Below, in pieces: positions 48,858-59,307 of a DNA stretch of 64,000 bases; within the stretch, counting starts at the first letter, position 1; each line of letters begins with the position of its first letter. The notes under the pieces were generated by a model. That model did not search any database. It was not told the origin of the DNA and saw nothing but the letters and a program-made list of their open reading frames with translations. A program made the translations under genes and the position numbers. The stretch is from positions 23,267-87,266 of the forward strand of contig JABURP010000108.1 of assembly GCA_014762645.1 (NCBI GenBank). The letters run 5' to 3'. This stretch comes from Crocinitomicaceae bacterium. Its GTDB lineage: Bacteria; Bacteroidota; Bacteroidia; Flavobacteriales_D; Crocinitomicaceae.

Positions 48858-51155
48858 TTAATACCTTCTGTACCCACCACGACCTCTTTCAAAGATGTCG
48901 AACTTGCTTGGGATCGCTTTTCGCGGCCAGAAGTTATCTTCCATCTCACAATCCGCCGTTTCAAGGAATGGATCCAATTCAATCTGTTTAACTTCTTTTT
49001 GAAAGAAGAAAACCTTTGAAATATACTGGTGATCAAATCTCCAGATTTCTGCTGGAATATGAATTAATGAATCGGAACCATCCGTAAAAGTAAACCGCAG
49101 AATTAGCGGCATCACTAACCCACCAACATTTTCAAAATCCATTTGGTAGTAGTTGTACCCCAAATCCAGTAACTCTTTTTCACCTTCATTCAATGCGGCA
49201 ATGAAGTCTTCGTACTCTTCACGGTCTTTCTGAGTAATTGCGTAAGGATCTGCCGTGTTATACTTGTCGTTAAGGTTAGGATCAACTTCGTTTTGTGTTT
49301 GTTTGATCAACTCTTTATTACGTACCTCTGAAATGTTTTTATTCTCCATTTGATCCACCTGTTTTTCAAATTCTTTTTCTACGGTAGGATCATGCGTATC
49401 CATCTGATACCATTTCACAGATTTAATGGCGATATCACAGTGGTCTGTGGTAAAGAACCAACCTCTCCAGAACCAATCCAGGTCAACACCAGAAGCATCT
49501 TCCATTGTTCTAAAGAAATCTGCAGGTGTAGGGTGCTTAAACATCCACCGTTGCGCGTATGTTTTGAAAGCAAAATCAAACAACTCTCTTCCCAAGATGG
49601 TTTCTCTCAATATATTTAGTGCTGTCGCAGGTTTTCCGTAGGCATTGTTTCCAAATTGCCATAAAGATTCGGAATTGGTCATTATCGGAGCAATATTGTC
49701 CTTATCTCCCTTCATGTAATCCACAATCAAATGTGCTGGTCCTCTTCTGGATGGGTAATCCCTTTGCCACTCCTGTTCTGTCAAATACTGTAAAAATGTG
49801 TTTAAGCCTTCATCCATCCATGTCCACTGACGTTCATCTGAATTCACAATCATTGGAAAATAATTGTGCCCAACTTCGTGGATAATTACAGACTGCATTC
49901 CATATTTAGTTCGTTCCGAGTATGTACCATCAGCATTTGGCCTTCCACCATTAAAACAAATCATTGGGTATTCCATCCCAATATAGTTGGCGTGTACTGA
50001 AATGGCCACCGGATAAGGATAGTCAAAAGTGTGTTTACTGTAGGTTTTTAGTGTTTGTGCTATGACTCTTGTAGAATATTTCTCCCAAAGTGGATTTCCT
50101 TCTTTTGGGTAGAACGACATAGCCATAACCGTCTTTGTTTCCTGAACTACACGTTGGGCATCCCAAATAAACTTTCGGGAGGATGCAAAGGCAAAATCAC
50201 GTACGTTTTCGGCTTCAAAAACCCAGGTTTTCGTACTTGTTTCTTTGTTATTTTCAGCAGCCTTCGCTTCTTCTTCGGTAACAATAAAGACCGGTTCATC
50301 TGAAACTTTGGCCTTTTCCCATCTGGACCTTTGCTCTGAGTTTAATACTTTACTCGTGTTCTGCAACTCACCGGTAGCAGCAACTATATGATCAGAAGGC
50401 ACTGTAATCTCCACGCGGTAATCACCAAAAGGAAGCGTGAATTCTCCAGCTCCTAAAAATTGTTTGTTCTGCCATCCTTCCACATCATTATACACACACA
50501 TTCTTGGGTAATACTGCGCTATCGTGTATAAATAGTTGTCATCTTCTTCAAAATATTCATAACCTGATCGTCCACCAATCTTCATTCGGTCATTTATGTT
50601 GTACCACCAATCAATTTTAAAAGTGAACTTGTCTCCTGTCATCAAAGGTTTAGGAAGATCAATGCGCATCATAGTTTCTACGACATGAAAATCTACCGGA
50701 TCACCTGCAGCATCAGTTACGTTGGTGAGATTAAATCCACCTTCAAATTCCATACGATCCAAAACCCGACGCATCATGTAAGGAGATGAAATGTCCTGAA
50801 TAGTACTTGTTCTAATCTTTGAACTCGCCGAACCTGGACGCCGAACGTTTTGATCAAGTTGCAACCATATATAATCCAATTGATCTGGTGAATTATTTGT
50901 GTAAGTAATGGTTTCCGAACCCGTGATCTTTTGATTTTCATCATCTAATGTGATCTTCATATCATAATCAGCTTGCTGCTGATAATAATTTGGTCCGGGT
51001 GCACCTGAGGCGGTTCTGTAAACATTTGGTGTTGCCAGCTCCTCCTTTAATTGCTTGAATTTGTTGTTGTTGTAATTTGGTTGTGCAAATGCACCAATAA
51101 CTGAGAACAAAAGGGTTAACGTTAAAAACTGTGCTCTGTTAATCATGATTATCAT
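48858..51155 (-). CDS. M1 family metallopeptidase
   Basis: VIIHEVGHNYFPMIVNSDERQWTWMDEGLNTFLQYL (HExxH...E). Confidence 0.94.
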   Translation of the reverse strand: MIIMINRAQFLTLTLLFSVIGAFAQPNYNNNKFKQLKEELATPNVYRTASGAPGPNYYQQQADYDMKITLDDENQKITGSETITYTNNSPDQLDYIWLQLDQNVRRPGSASSKIRTSTIQDISSPYMMRRVLDRMEFEGGFNLTNVTDAAGDPVDFHVVETMMRIDLPKPLMTGDKFTFKIDWWYNINDRMKIGGRSGYEYFEEDDNYLYTIAQYYPRMCVYNDVEGWQNKQFLGAGEFTLPFGDYRVEITVPSDHIVAATGELQNTSKVLNSEQRSRWEKAKVSDEPVFIVTEEEAKAAENNKETSTKTWVFEAENVRDFAFASSRKFIWDAQRVVQETKTVMAMSFYPKEGNPLWEKYSTRVIAQTLKTYSKHTFDYPYPVAISVHANYIGMEYPMICFNGGRPNADGTYSERTKYGMQSVIIHEVGHNYFPMIVNSDERQWTWMDEGLNTFLQYLTEQEWQRDYPSRRGPAHLIVDYMKGDKDNIAPIMTNSESLWQFGNNAYGKPATALNILRETILGRELFDFAFKTYAQRWMFKHPTPADFFRTMEDASGVDLDWFWRGWFFTTDHCDIAIKSVKWYQMDTHDPTVEKEFEKQVDQMENKNISEVRNKELIKQTQNEVDPNLNDKYNTADPYAITQKDREEYEDFIAALNEGEKELLDLGYNYYQMDFENVGGLVMPLILRFTFTDGSDSLIHIPAEIWRFDHQYISKVFFFQKEVKQIELDPFLETADCEMEDNFWPRKAIPSKFDIFERGRGGYRRY

Positions 51156-51649
51156 TGAAAAGTTATGCTATCCTCGCTTTTTGAAGCGACTAAAGTTACA
51201 CTTTTCGTACGATCTAAGTATTTGTAGTGAACAATATTTTGTTGTTGGTCAGATACACTGAAGAGTAGCTTATTTATAATACTAATGGTTGTCGGATCCG
51301 TGACATCTGTGAAGTAAAAGTAAAAATAGAGCTCATCTCTTTCATTAACTTCTCTTCCGAGGTAGGTCATTTCAAGTGGAATATCTTGTGAATAGATTTT
51401 GAAATTGTGCTTAAGATATTGTTTGATATACACATTCACCTCTGAAGAATCACTCACTGCTTCCAGATCGATACTGCGTTCAAATTTTCGTTGCAGCACC
51501 AATTCAAAATCATGTGCAGTAACCTTCAATGAAACATTAATCCTGTTATGGATTGTATCGTATTCCATATCCGCAATGGAAATGTAAAATTTATGGGAGA
51601 ATGCAGATCCCGCTAACAATACGAACAATATGGTAACTAGCTGTTTCAC
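51152..51649 (-). CDS. DUF6702-like secreted protein
   Basis: SHKFYISIADMEYDTIHNRINVSLKVTAHDFELVLQRKF; 4-nt overlaps both sides. Confidence 0.7.
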   Translation of the reverse strand: MKQLVTILFVLLAGSAFSHKFYISIADMEYDTIHNRINVSLKVTAHDFELVLQRKFERSIDLEAVSDSSEVNVYIKQYLKHNFKIYSQDIPLEMTYLGREVNERDELYFYFYFTDVTDPTTISIINKLLFSVSDQQQNIVHYKYLDRTKSVTLVASKSEDSITFQ

Positions 51650-53592
51650 TGAGTAAGGTGTTTTTCAGGGATGACTTTCAAATACTGAAACTTTCTAAAT
51701 TTAATAATGGGAATTGTGCCGTCATACTTAGGACCTTGTACCAAAAACCGTTCCTCAGAGAAAATTATACGGTTAGGGTCTACCAATCCTTTCTTCATAA
51801 AGTCCTTTATACGGAACTGACTTTCCAGTGCACGTTCATAGGCTAAATAAATATTTGCCTTGCGCTTTTCAATAGGAATTTGTGATATAGAAGACTCCAT
51901 AATCAGATGAATGTAGCCGTTTTGTTCTACCTCAGCCGCAATATACTTAGCCAACTTGTTAAACACCCAGGAGGAAGTATCAATGCCATTGAAGAAATAA
52001 TCAAATTTTACCATATACGGATTAGCGGAGTGAGGATTATCGCCGCCTTTGTGATGTACAAGCGGGATAATATTGACGTATTCATACTGGGCATAATCGG
52101 TATAAGGTTTATTTCTCCAGTCATATTCAGGACCGTGAACATACGCTTCTACTGTTACATCCATTTCTCGTCCTGTTTCTTTTCTAAACTTTTCCTGGAG
52201 GATATCCTTTACTTTATTTCCGTCACGCCTGGCCAACATAATGAGATCGTCCTCACCTTTTCTGGGGATTTTAGATTTTGAAGACTCTATGAGAAGGGTT
52301 ATTTTTTTACCAGATTTATGGTTGAGAATGAGGTTTTTCCAGAAGTACTGAAATTCTTCAGATTGATCATCAATGCCGGTTGATAAAACAGTGGATTGCT
52401 TATACGTAGGCAAGAAAGGCGGAGTAATGTTGTCTGGTTTCACTTCGTACGTGAACTTCTGCTGTTCTTCTTCATCCGCTTTATCCCACAACATGAAACG
52501 GAATTTATCTTTTGGATGAACAATTAGTGAATCTATATCTACAACCAATTCTTTCTTTGACACACCCGTACTCTTTTTCAGCTGTTTGAAGATAGATTTC
52601 TCCAGTTTTTCCGCCAATTTTTCGCGCTCATGCTGCGACATACGTTTTGGAGACATGATCACTCCTTTAAGGTTGAGTTCTCCATTCATAAACAACTTCC
52701 CTTCAAGTCCGGGGAAATTAATTTCTGCCAGAATTTCGTCGATTGTAGGCCTTGAAAACCTATCGTAATTCAACATAAGGTTATCATTCTGAACGACATC
52801 ATCATCTGTAATTTTTATGATTGATTGATCCACCAAATCTGAACCAAAATTGACCGAATACACCTTCACACTTGCTTTCGACCAGATAGGTAATTCCACC
52901 TCTTTGAAAACGGGATCATCAAAAAAGACGGTATTGGGATCATACCCACGCAATCGGAATTCTCTGTATAACTTTTTCTGGGTGTATTTAATGAGTTGTT
53001 CCAATTGTTCAATGTCTTTACGGTCCTTCACTCCTATTTCAAATCCCACAGTGGTGAATTGATAAAAATCAATTTCATACGACAGGTCATTCACGAAGGA
53101 GATAAAGAAATTAAAGTCTAGATATGACGTATCGTAAGGCGTAATTGCATAATAGTTGATGGGCGCCACCAGGTATTCAATAAGTTCTGCATTCACTTCT
53201 CTCACGAGAGAATTCTCTGAAACCACATTACCTGATATTTTAAGAAAAAGGCGGTGTTGATCGTACACTCCAATACGCGAAATCACTTCAATACTTTTAG
53301 TAAATAAACCTGATCGGCCTTGTGGATCGTAACTAAACTTGAGTTCTGTTGAACTCATAGGCATTATCAGTGTGTCCTGAGACAGTATTACCGTGCAGCC
53401 GCAAGAGGTTTTAACGTCATAGATGCGGATGGTATCTTCCTTGTAAGGATTTTTAAGTTCAAACTTGGCGGTGACTTTCCCTCGGTTTTCGTAAATGTCT
53501 CCCAGATCCTTGGAAGGGTTATCCACCAGAATCTGAGCGTTTGCCCATCCTGCCAGAAATAGTATTCCTATGAAGACGGCACCTCTAATCAT
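51646..53592 (-). CDS. DUF1573-like N-terminal domain protein with OmpA-like C-terminal segments
   Basis: DLGDIYENRGKVTAKFELKNPYKEDTIRIYDVKTSCGCT; later LLIESSKSKIPRKGEDDLIMLARRDGNKVKDIL and LIMESSISQIPIEKRKANIYLAYERALESQFRIKDFM. Confidence 0.7.
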   Translation of the reverse strand: MIRGAVFIGILFLAGWANAQILVDNPSKDLGDIYENRGKVTAKFELKNPYKEDTIRIYDVKTSCGCTVILSQDTLIMPMSSTELKFSYDPQGRSGLFTKSIEVISRIGVYDQHRLFLKISGNVVSENSLVREVNAELIEYLVAPINYYAITPYDTSYLDFNFFISFVNDLSYEIDFYQFTTVGFEIGVKDRKDIEQLEQLIKYTQKKLYREFRLRGYDPNTVFFDDPVFKEVELPIWSKASVKVYSVNFGSDLVDQSIIKITDDDVVQNDNLMLNYDRFSRPTIDEILAEINFPGLEGKLFMNGELNLKGVIMSPKRMSQHEREKLAEKLEKSIFKQLKKSTGVSKKELVVDIDSLIVHPKDKFRFMLWDKADEEEQQKFTYEVKPDNITPPFLPTYKQSTVLSTGIDDQSEEFQYFWKNLILNHKSGKKITLLIESSKSKIPRKGEDDLIMLARRDGNKVKDILQEKFRKETGREMDVTVEAYVHGPEYDWRNKPYTDYAQYEYVNIIPLVHHKGGDNPHSANPYMVKFDYFFNGIDTSSWVFNKLAKYIAAEVEQNGYIHLIMESSISQIPIEKRKANIYLAYERALESQFRIKDFMKKGLVDPNRIIFSEERFLVQGPKYDGTIPIIKFRKFQYLKVIPEKHLTQ

Positions 53593-53595
53593 AAC

Positions 53596-54870
53596 CTAAA
53601 CTGGAGCTACTATCCTCATGATTTCAGTACATAATATTGCACCAACGGTACCAACAAAATACCCCAATACAGCTAATAATGCTCCGACAGTAGCAAGTGA
53701 AGGGTGAAATGAACCGGCGACTACCGGTGCTGTAGCTGCTCCTCCTACATTAGCCTGCGATCCAACCGCTAAAAAGAAGTACGGCGCCTTGATCAACTTT
53801 GCAACGAGCAATAACAAGCCAATGTGAATCAATATCCAAATTATACCAACTAAGATGAGTAATGGATTTTCTCCAATGCTATTCAGGTCCATCTTCATAC
53901 CAATCGTAAGTACTAAAACGTAGATGAATATTGAACCAAATTTTGATGCACCTACACCTTCTAGTCTCCGCACCTTTGTAAAGGACAATCCAAAGCCGAA
54001 AAAGGTTGAAAGAAGCACCACCCAAAACAAGTAGCTTGCCAGAACAGCTTCATCAGGGTTTTCTGCGATAGAAGCAAAATATTCTGAAAAATGCCCAGCC
54101 AAGAAATGCGAGAAACTTACCCCCACAAATGCAACTGAAAATATCTTCATATAATCACTTAACTCGGCTTTTCTTGAAACAGATTTTTCAAATTTTTCCA
54201 TTTTTCTTTGAAGCTCATCAATTGCAGATGTATCTGAATTGAGCCATTTATCAATTTTAGCTTTTTTACCTACGCCAATCAATAAACCTCCCATTAAAAG
54301 ACTGGCCACAACAATATCAACTGTCACCATTCCGGCATAGTTAGCCTTATTAAAACCATACACCTCTAACATGGCAGTTTGATTCGCACCTCCTCCGATC
54401 CAGCTTCCAGCTAGTGTAGATAAACCACGCCATGTTGCGTCTGCCCCAACACCACCAACAGTTTCCGGGGAAAAGGTAGATACAATCATTATCGCAATTG
54501 GCCCTCCTATTATTATCCCAATAGTTGCGGTTCCAAACATTACTAAGGCTTTAGGTCCTAGCTTTAGTATTCCGGGTAAATCAATACTTAATGTCATCAA
54601 TATTAAAGCCGCCGGAAGACAATAATATTTTGCCATGGTATACAAATCAGTATATTCAGGGTGAATGAGACCAACAGTTGTCAAAATTGCCGGTATGAAA
54701 TAGCATAAAAAAACGGCCGGTATAAATTTGTAAAACTTTTGCCAGCCTTTGCTTTTTTTAGAGGAGGTATAATAAATCAATCCAAGCACCCCCATTAAAA
54801 TTCCAAATACTATTCGGTCATCTGTAAAAATTGGTGCGTTTGGGTCGTTTGGGACAATATCTAGTAGCAT
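53596..54870 (-). CDS. DUF819 family (YjcL-like) membrane protein
   Basis: Multi-TM; LAGSWIGGGANQTAMLEVYG and VGSQANVGGAATAPVVAGSFHPSLATVGALLAVLGYFVGT. Confidence 0.9.
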   Translation of the reverse strand: MLLDIVPNDPNAPIFTDDRIVFGILMGVLGLIYYTSSKKSKGWQKFYKFIPAVFLCYFIPAILTTVGLIHPEYTDLYTMAKYYCLPAALILMTLSIDLPGILKLGPKALVMFGTATIGIIIGGPIAIMIVSTFSPETVGGVGADATWRGLSTLAGSWIGGGANQTAMLEVYGFNKANYAGMVTVDIVVASLLMGGLLIGVGKKAKIDKWLNSDTSAIDELQRKMEKFEKSVSRKAELSDYMKIFSVAFVGVSFSHFLAGHFSEYFASIAENPDEAVLASYLFWVVLLSTFFGFGLSFTKVRRLEGVGASKFGSIFIYVLVLTIGMKMDLNSIGENPLLILVGIIWILIHIGLLLLVAKLIKAPYFFLAVGSQANVGGAATAPVVAGSFHPSLATVGALLAVLGYFVGTVGAILCTEIMRIVAPV

Positions 54871-54879
54871 GATTTTGGT

Positions 54880-55347
54880 TTAGTAGGGCCCTACAATACA
54901 AGCAAGAAAGGCCAGTGATAATATATTTTCTCCTTCTATGGTAATTATGCAATCTGAACTGAAATTCGAGTCTCCGGCATATACTTTATTATCCTCATAA
55001 GTGAGTACGCAGCTGGTAGAAAAGGTAGAGTTACCACGGTACACTTTGTTATCTTCAATAGTATATATTATATCGTTGCTGAAGGTAGAAGATCCGCGAT
55101 ATACCTTGTTATCCTTAATTGTATATAGACAATCAAATGTCATGGTAGAATTTCCGTGGTACACTTTGTTGTCTTCTAAGCGGAGGATAACAATATTATC
55201 AAATACACCATCTCCCGAATAAACGAGGTTATCTTTAATGGTATAAGCAATATCGCTATCAAAGGTCGAATCTCCCATATACAGTCTGATTTGGGAGAAT
55301 GACACCGTGGCAAATACAGAAATGATAAGTGTTGATAGAATCTTCAC
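54880..55347 (-). CDS. Secreted protein composed of six ~20-aa repeats
   Basis: Signal peptide then repeats KVYxGxSxFxxDxxxTIxDN. Confidence 0.85.
   Translation of the reverse strand: MKILSTLIISVFATVSFSQIRLYMGDSTFDSDIAYTIKDNLVYSGDGVFDNIVILRLEDNKVYHGNSTMTFDCLYTIKDNKVYRGSSTFSNDIIYTIEDNKVYRGNSTFSTSCVLTYEDNKVYAGDSNFSSDCIITIEGENILSLAFLACIVGPY
54928..55287 (-). repeat. Six tandem 60-bp coding repeats
   Basis: LYMGDSTFDSDIAYTIKDN / LVYSGDGVFDNIVILRLEDN / KVYHGNSTMTFDCLYTIKDN / KVYRGSSTFSNDIIYTIEDN / KVYRGNSTFSTSCVLTYEDN / KVYAGDSNFSSDCIITIEGE. Confidence 0.9.
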
Positions 55348-55454
55348 GAACTCAAAAGTAGCAAAAATTGAACCACAAAAAGTTGAGAGTTTTTCACAAT
55401 ACGGAACAGTTATACATGTAATTAGACATTATATTTGCAAGCAAATTCAAAAAA

Positions 55455-56516
55455 ATGGAAAAGATCATATCAGGAATTCAGCAAATGGGAATTGGCGTAC
55501 CGAACGTACAGGAGATCTGGAAATGGTACCGGGAGATGTTTGGTATTGATGTACGTATTTTTGAAGAAGCAGCTGAAGCTCCTTTGATGATTGATTATAC
55601 CGGTGGCAAAGTACAGAGCAGAACTGCTACGCTTGCCTTGAGTATGGAAAGTGGCGGTGGAATGGAAATTTGGCAATACACCAGTAGAGATACAGAAAAA
55701 GCGGATTTTGATATTCAGTTGGGAGATTATGGTTTATACTCCTGCAGAATTAAATCCAGAGATGTTGAGGCATCCTACAATTTTCATAAATCTAAAAGTG
55801 TGAAGATCTTAGGTGGACTTCATAAAGCCCCTAATGGCGACCTCAATTATTTTTTAGAAGACCCGAATGGTAACATCTTCAATATTGTTCCGGGTGAAGG
55901 TTGGTTTGTAGATACAGGACACCCTGCTAAAACTGGAGGAGTAGCCGGTGTTATGATTGGCTGTAGTGATATTGATAAATCCCTTAAGTTATACCAGGAT
56001 ATTTTAGGCTATAACTGGAAAGTATATGATAGTAAAGGAGTATTTGAAGATTTTTCAGGATTGCCTGGAGGAGATCAAAACTTCAGAAGAGTATTACTGG
56101 CCCATGATGAAGAGCGCATGGGTCCTTTTTCCAAACTTCTGGGGCCGACCAAAATTGAATTGGTTCAACCCATAGACAGAACCGGTAAGAAAATCTTTGA
56201 AAACCGATTTTGGGGTGATTGGGGATTTATCCATCTCTGCTTTGACGTTCGTGGAATGGAAGCGCTCAAAAAAGAATGCGAAGCCGCAGGTTTTCCTTTT
56301 ACTGTAGATAGTGGTGATACCTTTGACATGGGTGAAGCAGGAGGAAGATTCTCATACATTGAAGATCCAGATGGTGCCTGGATTGAGTTCGTAGAAACTC
56401 ACAAGGTACCGGTAATGAAAAAGATCGGATGGTATCTAAACCTTAAAAACCGAAACCCCAAGAAAAGACTTCCGAACTGGATGTTGAAAGCCATGGCCAT
56501 GAACAGGGTCAAGTAA
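55455..56516 (+). CDS. Two-domain VOC family (glyoxalase/dioxygenase-like) protein
   Basis: QQMGIGVPNVQEIWKWYREMFGIDV and GVMIGCSDIDKSLKLYQDILGYN; FSYIEDPDGAWIEFVE. Confidence 0.9.
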   Translation: MEKIISGIQQMGIGVPNVQEIWKWYREMFGIDVRIFEEAAEAPLMIDYTGGKVQSRTATLALSMESGGGMEIWQYTSRDTEKADFDIQLGDYGLYSCRIKSRDVEASYNFHKSKSVKILGGLHKAPNGDLNYFLEDPNGNIFNIVPGEGWFVDTGHPAKTGGVAGVMIGCSDIDKSLKLYQDILGYNWKVYDSKGVFEDFSGLPGGDQNFRRVLLAHDEERMGPFSKLLGPTKIELVQPIDRTGKKIFENRFWGDWGFIHLCFDVRGMEALKKECEAAGFPFTVDSGDTFDMGEAGGRFSYIEDPDGAWIEFVETHKVPVMKKIGWYLNLKNRNPKKRLPNWMLKAMAMNRVK

Positions 56517-58205
56517 CTAACGAAGTATCTTCCGAACAAAAGCAACGGTGAAGTAGGACATTAAAAATACTCCTACCCATCCTTCAACAGCTGAAATAAC
56601 CCTGCACCAATTGGTAGGGTAATAATCCCCGTAACCAATAGTAAAAAAGGTTATAGCACTATGGTACAAAGACTTTTGATGCATTGTGAGATTATCTGTT
56701 GCACCAACTGAATTGATTATTTCCCCCAGACCACCAAATTGCAGTACAACATAGATTCCTGCAAAGGCGAATATGGCAACCACCATACTTAAAAATACCC
56801 GGTTTGGACTCGTAGCAAATAGTCCCATCTTATCAAAAACGATCGATTTCAAGTAATAAAGGAACATGATGACAGGTTTCATGAACCCATATCTTTCCAT
56901 GCTACTCTTCCGCTTTGTCTTGTGTTCATAACGCTTGAAATACACGTATGCCCAATCTTCATCTGAGTATTGACCATTTTTGGTAAAGTTGTCTTTGATG
57001 ACATTGAACTGCTCCGCTATATCCTCATACGTCTCCTCCTTTTGACGTAAAATCAAATCCCTTACCTGATTTCTGCGCCAGTCAATAATGATTTTTCCAA
57101 GATTTTTAGTTCCCTTAAGTTTTAGAATTTTGAGTGATTCTCTCTTGGGGAAATTCAAATCAGTAATTGAATGTAAATACGAGTCTGAGAGATCAATTTC
57201 CTCCGCTTTTTTAACGCGGAGATCAAGCGTTGAACGCACATCTGAATTTGCTATGCTCAACTTTTCCGCAATACAGGATTCGAAAGATATGTTTCGGCAC
57301 CCAAAACTGATATGATCAAAATTTGCCTCTTCTTTCCCGAAGTCCGTTCGTCTGAACGTTAAATCCCCACCTTCAAACTTTGATAATCTAAAGGTAAGTT
57401 TACCGGTAGACATTTCAGACTCCTCAAAGGTAATGTGGCCCGAACCAAAAAGTGAACGCCTAAAATCAATCTTGCCCTCACCCCAAATCACACGTCTAAA
57501 ATCTAAAACAGGACCGTTAAATTTTATCTTCTCAAAAGCCTTGGTACCAGGCCCAAATTCTGCAAAATGAAACTTTACTTTACAAAAATTAAAGTTGACA
57601 CGTTTGAAATTAACTGTCTCAGCGAAGATAGATGCATTGATAAAAGACACTAATTCACCGTTGAAATTCGAATTTTCAAAATTCAATTTATCACATTCAA
57701 ACTCGGCATATTGAAAAAGTGTTTGGTGCGAATGGAATGCACAATCCGAGAAGTCCGTATATGAATTTCTGAACTCTGCATGTATGAAATTTAGTGAACC
57801 ATGCGAAAAAACGGCATGATCAAATGACACATCTGCATCAAAACGGACATAAGAAAAATCGGTATAGGCGTCACAATCAAAAAAAGCACTACGCGCTGAC
57901 AACCCATGAATAATAATAACCTCCTTATCTTCTAAATGTCGGGTTCTTCGGTATTCATTGATAGAAAAATCCTTGATATAGCAGTTATCAAGATGAAGCG
58001 CTCGTCCAGCATCCAGATGGTTGTAAATGGTTTCAACATCCACATAAGCCAAATATCGTTCGCGTATCTTTTTCTGGGCATAGAACTCCACCACCTTGAC
58101 AGATCGCTTATAATGGACACCATCAAAATCAATGGACTCGTCCAGGATTTCAATCTCGTAGAAAATTTGACTCATGAATTGGATTTGGCAACTAAATTTA
58201 GCCAA
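56517..58205 (-). CDS. Potassium-channel-domain protein with large pentapeptide-repeat-like N-terminus (start possibly 58175)
   Basis: Repeating F-x4 pattern (DFSDCAFHSHQTLFQYAEF..., FNGELVSFINASIF...); C-terminal pore FFTIGYGDYYPTNWCRVISAVEGWVGVFLMSYFTVAF. Confidence 0.9.
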   Translation of the reverse strand: MAKFSCQIQFMSQIFYEIEILDESIDFDGVHYKRSVKVVEFYAQKKIRERYLAYVDVETIYNHLDAGRALHLDNCYIKDFSINEYRRTRHLEDKEVIIIHGLSARSAFFDCDAYTDFSYVRFDADVSFDHAVFSHGSLNFIHAEFRNSYTDFSDCAFHSHQTLFQYAEFECDKLNFENSNFNGELVSFINASIFAETVNFKRVNFNFCKVKFHFAEFGPGTKAFEKIKFNGPVLDFRRVIWGEGKIDFRRSLFGSGHITFEESEMSTGKLTFRLSKFEGGDLTFRRTDFGKEEANFDHISFGCRNISFESCIAEKLSIANSDVRSTLDLRVKKAEEIDLSDSYLHSITDLNFPKRESLKILKLKGTKNLGKIIIDWRRNQVRDLILRQKEETYEDIAEQFNVIKDNFTKNGQYSDEDWAYVYFKRYEHKTKRKSSMERYGFMKPVIMFLYYLKSIVFDKMGLFATSPNRVFLSMVVAIFAFAGIYVVLQFGGLGEIINSVGATDNLTMHQKSLYHSAITFFTIGYGDYYPTNWCRVISAVEGWVGVFLMSYFTVAFVRKILR

Positions 58206-58227
58206 AATGAGGAATAATCAAAGGAAA

Positions 58228-59307
58228 TCAAAGCTTTACTGTCTTAAGACGAAGTAAATGATCAAGCATCACCAGTGCTGCCATAGCATCAACAATAGGA
58301 ACTGCCCGGGGTACGACACACGGATCATGACGCCCTTTCACCTCAAGTTCAACCGCATTTCCATTCTTATCTACCGTTTTTTGCTTTTTAATGATAGTTG
58401 CGACAGGTTTAAAAGCAACGCTAAATTCAATATTTTCCCCATTGGAAATGCCGCCTTGAATCCCTCCGGAATAATTGGATGAAGTTGTAATTTCTTCTCC
58501 ATCCATTTCAAACGAATCATTGTGTTCAGATCCTTTGAGATAGACACTACCAAAACCACTTCCAACTTCAAAACCTTTAACAGCATTAATGCTTAACATA
58601 GCTTTACCCAGATCTGCATGAAGTTTATCAAACACCGGTTCACCTAAGCCCACTATGGGGTTTGTAATCTTACAGCTTATAATTCCCCCCAGCGAATCTC
58701 CTTCTTTTCTCACTTCATCAATAAGCGCTATCATATCCTGAGCCAGTTCCTCACTGGGGCATCTCACAATATTATCTTCAATTCTTTCCAGGTCAAAATC
58801 GCGGTAATCATCCGTTAGTTCAAGGTGTGCAATTTGTGATACATAAGATTGAATTCGAACACCTTCTTTGGCCAGAATTTGTTGTGCGATTGCTCCGGCA
58901 ACTACTCTGCATGCAGTTTCTCTGGCACTGCTCCTCCCACCTCCACGGTAATCACGAATACCATACTTTTGTTCGTAAACATAATCCGCATGAGACGGAC
59001 GATAGACATCTTTAATATTTGAGTAGTCTTTCGACCGTTGATCTTTATTTCGGATGATAAACCCTATTGGTGCACCTGTTGATTTTCCTTCGAAAATACC
59101 TGATAAAAACTCAACCGTATCTTCTTCTTTTCGTTGGGTGGTAATTTTAGATTGTCCGGGTTTTCGTCTGTCCAATTGAACCTGAACATCTGCTATATTG
59201 ATTTCCACGTTTGCAGGGCACCCGTCAATAACTCCGCCAATAGCAGGACCGTGAGATTCACCAAAAGTGGTGAGTTTAAATATCGTTCCAAAGGTATTCC
59301 CTGCCAT
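58228..59307 (-). CDS. aroC: Chorismate synthase
   Basis: [62 protein letters not shown]. Confidence 0.97.
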   Translation of the reverse strand: MAGNTFGTIFKLTTFGESHGPAIGGVIDGCPANVEINIADVQVQLDRRKPGQSKITTQRKEEDTVEFLSGIFEGKSTGAPIGFIIRNKDQRSKDYSNIKDVYRPSHADYVYEQKYGIRDYRGGGRSSARETACRVVAGAIAQQILAKEGVRIQSYVSQIAHLELTDDYRDFDLERIEDNIVRCPSEELAQDMIALIDEVRKEGDSLGGIISCKITNPIVGLGEPVFDKLHADLGKAMLSINAVKGFEVGSGFGSVYLKGSEHNDSFEMDGEEITTSSNYSGGIQGGISNGENIEFSVAFKPVATIIKKQKTVDKNGNAVELEVKGRHDPCVVPRAVPIVDAMAALVMLDHLLRLKTVKL

